DNA of 64,000 nt from Isochrysis galbana (Eukaryota > Haptophyta > Isochrysidales > Isochrysidaceae), in NCBI GenBank assembly GCA_018136815.1, contig CM030931.1, positions 9,300,989-9,364,988 on the forward strand, written 5' to 3'. The notes under the pieces were generated by a model, which had not been told where the DNA came from, did not search any database, and was given only the letters and a program-made list of their open reading frames with translations. Position numbers and translations under genes: made by a program. The number at the start of each line of letters is the position of its first letter. Positions within the stretch are counted from its first letter, which is position 1. Positions 33,901-44,200 of this stretch are shown here, one piece after another.

Positions 33901-34462
33901 GCCCTCGGTGGTGCTCCACTACCGCCGGTTTGGCCGCTGCCTCATTGCCATTGCCCTCAGACCCAATGGGTCCGCCCAATTCGTTAGACTCATTATTTGT
34001 CTGCTTGGTGTGATGTGGAGGCATGGAGAGGCTCCATGGGTTCTCTAGTCTTGCTCGGCCTCTTGGTGTTGGCACGGGACGGGGCACGGGGCTCTCGTGC
34101 ACCTGCTCGGTGGCAGGGATGAGGGATGAGGGATGCCAGCGCGCGGCCGCTTCCGCTTCGGCGGCGCGTCGTCTGCCACGGCCCAATCGTTAGTCATGGC
34201 GGGGTGGGCGGGGGATGAGGATGGGAGCGAGGCGCGCTCCATGACCCTATTGCTTTACGTAGTAACAATAGTTGCCCGGCTCACGCCCACTGGCCAATGA
34301 GAGTTTTGGGTTGTTGTTGTTGTGTTGACTGCTTAGCTCATGCTAGCTAGGAGGCAAAGTCAAAGGGTGACCGACAAGCCCCCAAGAGGGGAGTTGCTGG
34401 AGCCTGAGGGGGAGAGCACGAGGCGCCTCCCCCAGGTGAACTCAGTATACACTTAGTTATAC
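33901..34462. other. Gene-less interval
   Basis: A short match to repeat family A (GGAGCGAGGCGCGCTCCATGACC at 34219-34243) is present; otherwise nothing is recognised. Confidence 0.35.
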
Positions 34463-34639
34463 TTCCCCCTCCGACGAACTCTCCTCCCGCCCCACGAAGG
34501 ACAATGGCGTCGGTGAGTGACCATTAGTTAGCGCGAGGCAGAGAGCACTTCTTCCTCCCCCTCAGTCCACCTTTTTTCCCCGCTGCAGAGCTCCAATCTC
34601 GGCTCCCGCAGCAAGGGGAGTATTGTGGGCAGGGGCTGA
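34463..34639 (+). other. Duplicated start-exon-like module
   Basis: 34463-34525 matches the minus strand of about 9555-9490. Here ATGGCGTCG at 34504-34512 is followed by GTGAGTGA. A pyrimidine tract and CTGCAG follow, so splicing to 34589 keeps frame and gives a 19-residue peptide, MASSSNLGSRSKGSIVGRG, ending at TGA 34637-34639. It may be the first exons of a longer gene or a relic. No downstream exon was identified between 34640 and 35200. Confidence 0.35.
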
Positions 34640-35211
34640 TCACAGGCGGCAGCCGTGCTCGGCGCGGGCGGGGAGCGTGTGCTTGTGTGCCATCAATCCC
34701 CCGCCCTTACACAGTGTGACACACACATACTCTCCCACACATGTCGCCTTTCAGCCTCCTATGCCCGGGCACGACAGCCTTCACGACGACTCGCACGTAG
34801 AAGCCAGCCGCCTTGTGGTGATCGATTCCATTCGGACCTCGTTCTTCCTCCACCCCCCACGCGTCGCATCGTAGAAGAGAGCGTGAGTGAATAGCGAACA
34901 CGACTCGCACAGGAGCGAAAAGCAAGGAGCTTAAATCGTCACGCGTGCTCGTGTAGCGGAGAAAGAATTAGGAAGAATGCCGGGCTGCGAGCTGTCTACA
35001 TCAAGTGGGCACAAGGCAAGCCAACACGCCTGCAAGATAGACGACCACTAGCCAATTCATGTCGTCATCTTTTGCCTCATGCCTCTTGCCGCTATCTTGG
35101 CGTGATGATGCGTATGCGGCAAAATGTCTGGCGGACAGGCTCCTGTCGGACATCTTGCGGAAAAGCCGCACTCCCTGGTCTAATTACAGCCCAAAATGCC
35201 TGAAGGCTAGC
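34640..35211. other. Gene-less interval
   Basis: A plus-strand frame 34623-34874 and scattered short frames show no recognisable domain. This is the 3' flank of the thioredoxin-like gene. Confidence 0.4.
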
Positions 35212-35816
35212 TCATGGCACTGGCGGTTGGGCATACTCGTTGATTAGGGCCTGAATTTTCGGCAATTGCGGTCCCTTTACGGAGGCAATCAACTCCCCAC
35301 GCTGCATAACAAATCAGCAAGTGTTCAGGTCAGCTCGGAAACGCGCAAGCGATAGGGATGGAAAAGTATGGCCAGGGTCGGCACGCACCACATAGAAGAG
35401 GAAGTGTGGTTTTGCATTATCCTTGTACTCGTGCAATGCGCCAATGTTGTCAACCTCAGCACGCACGATCGTTACCCTCCGCCCCGCATCCTCCATATCG
35501 AGGACACCGTTGTAGAAGTACTGGTCGAGACCCCTGCATGGACCCCAGCACTTGGCGAAGACATCTGCGCAGGCACCGTGTTCCATGGCTCAGCCAGCAG
35601 GCATAGCCTGCAGGCACAGCCAGCCCGGCAGTCTGAGTGCTTGAGCTGCGTGGTGCTCGCTCACCCACTCTGTGGAGGTGGAGCTCTGATGGCTCATGGC
35701 TTGGGGTGGGGCGCACCGACAACGACGAGAGAATCGGTGTCTCCAAGTACGTGCGATTGGAAGCCGCGCATGTCGCTCACCTCCTTGACGAACGAGAGGT
35801 CGAGCTTCTTGGCCAT
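35212..35816 (-). CDS. Thioredoxin-like protein of the flagellar NME8/TXNDC6 type
   Basis: Three exons in phase on the minus strand, 35816-35717, 35564-35389 and 35301-35212, encode 121 residues, a single thioredoxin fold. The start is the ATG beginning MAKKLDLSFVKEV. The region DSLVVVDVFAKCWGPC corresponds to the strand and active site. The later part, VRAEVDNIGALHEYKDNAKP followed by HFLFYV and GELIASVKG, matches the A-E-x-D-N-I ... F-L-F-Y pattern of thioredoxins in dynein-associated and NDK-linked proteins. The cis-proline is present in AKPHFLF. The active site reads C-W-G-P-C instead of W-C-G-P-C, so cysteine spacing is altered and redox activity is doubtful. A role in the flagellum is inferred from family resemblance only. 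Confidence 0.8.
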
Positions 35817-36738
35817 GCTGCTGCGGGCAGCGCGCGCGTTGGGAGTCGGTGCGGGGTCCTCCGGCAGCGCAACCGTCACAGCGACAACCGTCTCTTCACA
35901 GTTGGCCGATCGGGGCCTATTCTCTCTCACTCTCAGCCTTCAATCTTTTTACATCTAGAGCTCTAAAGTATTGTACTCTACTCTATACAGCTTCCACTCG
36001 TGCCCCTTGGTTGTGTTTAAAAAAGCGCGAGGGGCGGGGAGAGGGGGGGAGAGGGTGGGGGGGGCGGGAAGAAGGGGAAGAAGGAGGAGAGAGGGGATCA
36101 AAAGCAGGCGTCGTCGTCCGTCCGCCTTCTCGCCTTTCTCACCCAGAGCGAAAACAAAACCCCCCAAGAGAGAGAAGCCCTGCTGGTCCTATCTCTATTG
36201 AGTGGCGTCCATCAAGTGAATTCTCTGCGCTCGTTCCTTTAGTGTCCACGGATCCTCCGGCAGCTGAGATCCATTTGTTGCAGGTAGTAAGTACTCTAGT
36301 AGCAGGAGAGGTAGAGAAGAGAAGAAGAGGTGAGACTGCGAGAGGGGGGGGGGGGGAGAGAAAGAGAAGAAGAAGAAGGCGAGTCAACCGCCGTCGTTTT
36401 CACTCTCTTCGTCTCACGCGCGCCCGGGAGAGTGCTCTTTAACAAAAGAGTGAAGGATTGTGGGTAAGAAAGAGGTGGAATCTTCATGAGCGGGAAACCG
36501 AGACCTCGAGCACTCTCTCTTCTAGATGATGGAGGAGACGATGGGTACTCCTACTCTCCAGGGAGGTGAGGAGGGACGGAGAGAGAGTAGTAGCAGAAGA
36601 GCCCAAGAAGATGAAGACTAGAGAGAAGAGAAACGAGAAGGAACCCGCGGGGGAGGGGGAAGAGATTGAGCTGGAGAGGGAAGAAGAGAGTGATCGAGAG
36701 AAGAGAAGGGAGGGAGAGAGAAGAGAGGAGAGAGAGAG

Positions 36739-36770
<32 letters not shown>

Positions 36771-36788
36771 GTAGGAAGGGAGGGAGGG

Positions 36789-36819
<31 letters not shown>

Positions 36820-36840
36820 GGAGAGAGAAGAGAGAGCGGC
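35817..36840. other. Gene-less interval with polypurine tract
   Basis: 35950-36440 contains G-rich stretches (36025-36075, 36340-36356). 36550-36838 is almost pure G and A, with GAGAGA arrays directly abutting the start codon at 36841. Frames here are low-complexity artefacts. The tract occupies the expected promoter/5'-UTR position. Confidence 0.6.
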
Positions 36841-39800
36841 ATGGGCGCGCGCGCCGCTGCGTTCCTCCTGCTGCTGGGCGCCACCGGGCAGTGCTCTGAG
36901 GCTCCGGCGCAGTTGACGGTGGTGCTGCTCGACGATCTGCACTGTTCCTCGTCTCAACTGCCCTCGAGCGCCACGCTCCTCTCGCTCATCCTCCACACAG
37001 ACAGAGACTACTCTCTGGCGGCAGTCGAGCATCGGACCCTTCTGCCTGGAGAGGATGTGGCGCGGCTCGTGGGCGGGCGGGCGCAGCAGGCAGCGCTCGC
37101 GCTGAGCGCGGATGAGGAGTGGGACCGAATGGAGGCGCAAGTCGCCTTACGCCACGCGCGCAGCATGCAGCAGGAGACTGCCGTCGCGGTGCTGCCGATG
37201 TCACTACGGCGTGATGAGCCGGCGATGTGGGCGGTGCTCATGGCGATGGCGGTCCTGGCTGCCTTTGTCTCCCAGCTGGTCACCACGCCGATTCTTTGGT
37301 TTGGACGCTCGGCCAACGCCAAGTATGAGGATGAAGGCCTAATCACTGGCGAGGCGGGCGAGGGCGGCGCATACGTGGCTTGCGTGCAGGTGGCCATGCT
37401 CCTGCTGCAGCTCGCCATGCTGATTCAGTTGGGAGAGCCCTCGGGGGTAACGGCGGCTGCCGGCTGCGGCACCTCCAGCTGGTTTGGTCATCTGGGAGGC
37501 GCGCTCATCATGGCTGCCATACTTGCCAAGCTGTTGCACTTGGCACGTGTGGGCGATGCATCTGGACTGCGTGTGCGGCTTTCCAACCGTCAGGTGAGTA
37601 GGAAGTGTTAGAAGCATCGCGCTATAGGCCAAATGCAGTGTGCAGACGATCTGTGCGGGGTGAGGGCGATCGTCGTTGTGACATGCCCGAACAGACCGCA
37701 GGGCGCGCAGCGATCACACCACGAAGCCCGATCGCTCTACGTCCCTGCGGTCGCATGCACATTCCCATTCCTCGGATGACCCCATCCCCTCTCACCTTCG
37801 ACTCAGATCCTGATAGCCGTGGGGTTCAACTCGTCCGTCGTCGCTTTCTTCCTCCTGCTCCGGTCGACCATTCCGTCGCAAGGATTCGTTGTCATGCCAG
37901 CCGCCCTGGAAAGCGGCATCCCTGCGATTTGCGGAGGTGACGATTCCGGCCTGTGGCTGGTAATGGCATCGATCCACGGTGTCGAGCTCGTGCTCGCCCT
38001 GTGCCTCGCCGCCGCGGTTGTCAACGTCGACGTGCCTCACACATCCTCGCGAGCAATGGGCGGGGCGCTCGCGCTTGCATTCGGGCTGCTTTGTTTTTGC
38101 GTTCCCCCGTACCTCGCGGGACCCTCTGCCTTGCGCTCCGCGTGGCTTCTCTCCGCCACCTCGCTCGCGCTTAGTGCGTCGCATTGGCTGCTGGTCCGCC
38201 ACATGCTGCCGCCAGCGGCGCGCAGGTGCCTCGGCAGACTAGAAGGAAAGTCGCAACTGCAATTCATCTTGGACCCTGTCCTGAGGCAGCTCATCCTCCC
38301 TGCTGCTGCCGCACCTCTGCGTCATCGCACTGCGGGCCGGCTTCGGCGACGCTCCGAGGTTGGGTACCTCAGTCGCTCCTCGCGCACCTCGACCGCCATG
38401 GCATCACGGCAGTCCATTCGCTCACACCAATCGAACTCCCACTCGACCCGCATGTCACAACGGGCGGCGTCGCCCGTCTTCACTTGGCGCGACTGTGAGG
38501 CCTCGGAGCTCTTGGAATCAGACGGTGGCGGGTCGGTCGGGTCGACGCCTCCCATGCGGCCTTCCTCCGTCTCCGTCAGAGACGTGCCCATCGAGATGCA
38601 GCTCAACTCGATGCTCGCCTCGTCCGCCGTGAGAAGCTCTGCCGCACGACAACGACGGCGGTCGATGCGCGCGGCAGCAAAAGGTAGCGGGGGTCCAGGG
38701 TCGACATCGGCTTCCCCTGTAGAGGACTCTTTGCCCGAGGACTCGGACGTGGAGGAGGAGGCGGAGGAGGAGGAGAGCATGAGAGGCATGGACGGCGTGC
38801 TTAGCAGAGGCGAGCGTGAGAGGCTGGCGGCTGAGAATCGCGACGAGAAGCGGAGGATGGCTCGGCAAAAGATCAGAGAGATGCGCGCTACGCAACACAA
38901 AGAGCAGCTACAAAAGTATGGACCGGACGCCCGTGCCAAGGAGGCCGAGCCAGCTACCGGGGCGCCAGCGCACAGTAGTCCACAGGAAGCTTCCCCTCCT
39001 ACCTCCGCTGCTCCGCTGCCAACGCCACTGCTGGAGGCTCGCGGGAATTCACTCGCATCCATTGCTGCTTCGGCAGTTCGCCAACCTCTTAAAGGGGCTC
39101 AAGGTGGTGCAGGCGGGGCGCAGTTTGCCCGCGCGAATTCCGGGTGTTTGCGGCGGGCTCGCGCATCGAGTGAAAGCAACAAATCTGATGATACCGCAGG
39201 CGTCAACGCAACCTCACGCCAACTTCGCAACGCGCGCAGACGCTCTATCGCCGGCGAGAGAGCATCAACAATGCCAGGTTAGCATGGGCGTGGTGAGGTT
39301 GTCGAGTTGCATGGTCTCCGACACTCCTGTCTAGCTCGCTATCCTGCCCTGCGTGCATGCCTCACACTCATTCACCACTTTGCCACGTCTCATAGGGTCG
39401 CCAAGGGCTCCTGGCGGGGAGGGGGAGAAGGACCCCCAACCAAGCGCCGAGCAATCGTCTAAGGTAGATGCCTCAACGGAATTGGTAACACCGCCCATTG
39501 AGGCGTCGGTTGCCGCCCCGGCGGTTGCCACCCTCGGCGGGCCCACTAAACGCCGCTCGTTTAGTCTGAGAATCGACATGGGGCACGGCGATCATCGCTC
39601 AAGCGTCGATTCCATCGCTGAGGAACACTCACAAGGTGCAAGCAATACGAAAGCGCTTTCATTGGCGGCTCGGGCTGTCAGCGGTGGCCTCGGAGGTACC
39701 CTAGACGAGCGCATAGGCAACACGTCAGCTAGCGACCTTTCTCCTAGCCCCGGTCCATCACCGAACAAACGTACCTCTCGCACATGGCAAACTGGGCGGC

Positions 39801-41181
39801 TGGTCCCCACCATCCTTCGGCCTTTCTCCAATCGGCAATCTCAAGGCTCACGTGGGTCCTCTGAGAGCGACGAAGACGGCACACACGCTTGCAATAGCCA
39901 TCCGGAGAACGGCTCGCGTGCTTCCGGCCCGCTTGCTACCGTCAGGTCGGGCGCTGCCAGTCGATGGCGGGCACCTGGAGGGCTTGCGCGCCTCTCTCGC
40001 ACCTCCTTTGGTAGCTCGTGGGGCAAAGGCCTCACCGCTGATGCCGTGGGAACCCCCCGTGGTAGCTCTGCGTCGCCAACGTCGTCGGCGCCCTCCCGTC
40101 CAGCCCTGGCGCGGAAAGGGTCGTCACTGCGAAATGGACTGCGGCCTGAATCAGACGAGCCTGCCTATACCGGCGCGCGCGGGAAACCCGTGCCCCGCTC
40201 CAAGAAGCCGCCGGAGGATAAGACGATATTGGTGACGGTGAGCAGCGGTAGTGATCTGTCGGCCTTCAAACATAGAATTTGCGCCTTGTCGATGTTCGTC
40301 GCTCTGCCCGTCTCACTGTCTTGATTCATAGTGACCTTAGCACAACCCGTCAATGCACGCAGGTGACAACGCGCGTCACTCGGAGGCTAGGGGCCTCTGA
40401 CCAACTGCTTTCGCTCATCCGCCATGTCTCGGCTCTTCAGGAAATTGCTGGCAAGCCTTTGCAAGGTGTTTCGCCGGAGCAGCTCCTCACGCCACCGCAG
40501 GAAGACGACGCGGGCGGAATGGACGAGTTGACGACATTCAGCAACAATTTTACCCTTGTGCCAGCTACATCACTGCCGAACGTCCGTGCCGGCCAGTACT
40601 CGGGAGTAGGCGTGGGCGAGTCGCAAACGCGAGTGCTAGCTGTCCACGCAGCAGTGCCAGATATGGGAGAAGAGATGCGTGGAGGTGCACGCAACTCGGA
40701 AAGCGACGGTGCCGTCGCCAACGCCGCCGATATCGGTGTTCTTCTTTCCTTCCTGAAGTCGCGAAGCAAGACGGCAGGCGCAGGACTGCACGACTTCATC
40801 GGAGACTCTCACGACCTCTGGGCTCCAAAGTTGCTTGAGCTTGAGATCGACGCTCTTCAAAAGGTGTGTTTTCTTCCCGGGCTTGACAAGGCCCATTGCA
40901 TCTGTGGTGTCTCGCCACCTCGTGCTTGTGGAATCCAATGCGGTCCGATGTAGCTCACGTGCACTTTCCGAATATCTTCGCGTGTGTAGGAGCTCGACTC
41001 GCTTCCCGTCGAGAATGAACCTCGCGGACTTCTTGAGACGACGGAAGAAACGGACCGACGCGCTGTCGTTCGACCACGGTTCTGGGAGCTATCCCCGCAG
41101 GAAAGTCTCAGCGCCTCGTGCACTGCCTTGGTGGCCGAGCACCTGCAGCGGCTGCGTGACGCGCCTGTCGCAGCTCGTCTT
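36841..41181 (+). CDS. Class C-like seven-transmembrane receptor module (probable N-terminal part of a receptor-PLC gene)
   Basis: Exons in phase: 36841-37593, 37807-39277, 39396-40237, 40363-40863 and 40990 to about 41181 (or to a TAA at 41215 if unspliced). A signal peptide, MGARAAAFLLLLGATGQC, and a ~110-residue ectodomain precede seven hydrophobic helices. Topology and landmarks follow class C/GABA-B-like receptors: Cys before helix 3 (CGTSSWFGHLGGALIMAAIL), then AKLLHLARV and RLSNRQILIAVGFN, CGGDDSGLWLVMASIHGVEL, a V-N-V-x-x-P loop, and two more helices. The cytosolic tail is huge (~900 residues), Ser/Arg-rich, with acidic and basic coiled segments. No ligand-binding Venus-flytrap domain is present. 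The last exon has no good stop before a hydrophobic exon at 41274 that itself lacks a suitable start, so I infer splicing into the PLC part; phase-0 joining at 41181/41274 is possible. Confidence 0.65.
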
Positions 41182-41273
41182 GTTTGTTTGCACTTTAATG
41201 GCACTTGCTTCAAGTAAGAGTGCTGCTCGACAGCATACTTCTATGACGCCATGCGACTCGCCATCCCACACAG

Positions 41274-44200
41274 GAGCGCTTCTTCATATTTATAGTCGCG
41301 CTGCAAGCCATTGGCATGATCATTATGGGCTTCGTGTACGTGGCTGTCGCCACCTCGGCACCCGATTATGGACTAGCTATCCCTGGCTTCGATCAAGATG
41401 CACCTGACGCTTGGTCCTCGTGCGCCAATCTCGGGTACAACGCCACCCTAGAGGACGGCTCGGCCGTGCCTCCTTCGCCTTGGGAGCTGCGCCTGACGGG
41501 ATCTTTCCTGTTTGTTCTTCTCAACGCCATTGCCATATTCAGCCTTCTTTCGGCGCGTCAGGCCCTACCCAAGGAAAATTGGGTCGGCGTCGGCGCCGTT
41601 CCTTTCGTGAACGCCATTGTTGCAGTCACGGATTTGGCTGCCTACGTGTATGGTGCCTCGCGTGGTCCAGCCGGGGCCCGCGCGTTGCCTTCATCGCTCA
41701 CCGTCTTCTCGCAGTCGAATTATGCGCTCTGCATCCTCTCCGGCACATCGCGCTTCCTTTGCTTCGAAGCCGCGTTCTGCGCAACTCAGGCCACACCCAA
41801 CCCTCCGTCGCAATTGTACACCTTACGTCTCGCCTCACAAGCGGTCCTCGTATTGGGAACATTTATTCTTGCGATTCTCGCCGCTCGTGGCTTTGGGTGG
41901 CGCTCCTTTGCTCGGATCGCGCCAAGAGGATATACGCTGCCGCTGTACACAGCATTGCACACTGTGGGGGCCCTGGTGCGGTGGTCGGGCTTCCTGGCAC
42001 TTATTGAGGCGGTGGCATGCACCTGCATTTTCTTTCCACCGCCAGCAGCACAGGCGCGGTGGCGCCCCACCCATGCGGCGGACGAGGCGGCACAGCTGTC
42101 GCTCTACGCGATCGCGCTGCCTCTTCGTTGGCTCACGCTTCTATTGCTCCACCTGCACTTGTCTCGCTCGGGCGAGCAAACCAAGTGGGAATCTCTGGGC
42201 TATCGCAAGATTGCAATGCGCTACCTACCCCTTGAGCTTGATTCGTTTAATCGCTACGATGAAAGAAGTAGTAGTCATCGCACCAATTATGGTGCTGGAG
42301 CTCCCGAAGTTGGACATGAGCAGAGCGGAGTCTCGGAAGAAGCGGCAGCGGCAGCGGCCTTGTGGGCTAGCGATGGTAGCGCCAGCGCCCAAGCCTCGCA
42401 CCGTGCACGCAATGCGCGCTGGCGTCCGCGTCGATTGTACATACTCTATTCGTTGATGTGCGTGCTCTGGCTGGTGCAGCTCACTCTCTTCTGCTTGAGG
42501 CTGTCGCATATAGTGATGGGCGAGTATCCGCTTGCTGCGATCCTCTTATCCCTGAACGTGCTCGACGTTGTGGTTGCCGGCATCCTCTTGGCCGCGCTGC
42601 TGCGGCTACGCGTCGTTTGGGGTGCTGGAGCCGCTGAGATGCTCGAGTGGCTGTCTAAGGAGCGAGCGCCGCCGCCGAAGCTCGTATTGCCGGACAATGT
42701 GGCCAAGCTAGCGGGCCAGCGACGAGCAGAGACGAAATGCTTGACCGAGTCCTCGCTGCAATACGTCAGGCGAGGAGCTATGGTCGAGATGATTCTTGGT
42801 GGAGGTGCAGGGTCTGCCACGAGGACGCAAAGACTCTTCCAGGTGGGCTTTGGCCGATGCCACACCCTAACAGGTTGCCATTGGGCCTTTGAGAGATGCA
42901 GGGAGGCTTTGGGGGTGGGCGGGCGAGAGGCAAGTATGAGTCTTTACCGAAACGCGTGTGGATGGCTGCGCATGCCAACAACTCGGTTTGCCGAGTCGGC
43001 CGGTGTGCACACGTGGAAGGGCCCACCGTCAAGCCTGTTTGCTACTAATGGAACACAAAATCAGTCGGCCATGGCTTCGCTTGCTCACTCTCATGGCTAA
43101 CATCCTCTGCCGTAGGTGGACGCTTCCTTCACTACACTGCGCTGGTCGTGGCGAGAAGCACTTCTATTGTCCGAGATCGCTGAGGTGACGCACTCTGGCG
43201 GTGCATCTTTCAACATTGACACCGAGGCTCAAGCCACGCGGCTGTCATTCCCACTCGCATGTCGGTCGACTGCAGAGGCTGAGGCTTGGGTTGCAGTACT
43301 TAAGGCGCTACAAGGCCTCGACGGCCTAGATCCTTCGCAACGATCACGGCTTCGTTCTGCCTTCTTTAAGGCCTCAGACGGAACACCAACACTGACACGT
43401 ACGCAGCAAGCGAATTTCTTCGCCTTGCTCAATTGGCAGCCGGCACCGGCTGATGCTCACGGACCTGGCGCTCTAGTGGAGCTACATGATGATGCAGGAA
43501 CCCCGGCGCATGGGCGGCTGCATCTTGATTGGAACATGGCACTCGCAGTGTACATGCGCAAAGCGCGACACCATAACCTCATCGATGAAATTTGGAAAGG
43601 GACAGACCCGGATACTGAGCCGCCTCTAGATTCCAGGTGACGGCTTCGCCGAAATGCCAATCGCAAACCTATAGCACATACAATCGCAAGTACGCTCCCA
43701 TGCAAGTGACTTGAGCGGTATGACGGGCCTCGTGCGCCGCGATGGCGCACTTCAGTCCAACTTCCCATTCCCTACCTCATATCCTCTCCGCCCTACCTCG
43801 ACTTGCAGTGCGGAACTGCCGCGGCGGCGCCTCATTTCGTTTTGGACGTCTTTGAAACAGAAAGTAGAGCCGCAACTTCCCGACATCGCTGCCGCTGCTG
43901 AGGCGGAAGTGCGCGAGATGCTGCGAGCGGGCGGGCTCCTTCGTTCTGCGCGACTCTCGCAACGAGAGGTCCAACGCATCCTCATGTCGGAGGCCAACGC
44001 TGCCTTCGACCCCCACGTACGCAAGGCGGTCGTTCAGGATATGTCCCGCCCACTCTGCGACTACTTCATCAATTCAAGCCACAACACCTACCTCACCGGA
44101 AATCAGGTGCGCGTGACATTCGCACCTTGGGGCGCACGCCGCTCATCCGATTATTCGAGATGTGAATGGGTGATTGTCCAGCTCAGCGCGCTCGAACCTG

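Noticed and set aside
40363..41181. RGS domain in the receptor tail (FLKS ... LELEIDAL)
   Set aside because: Some spacing is suggestive and 7TM-RGS proteins exist, but the characteristic RGS core residues are not in order.
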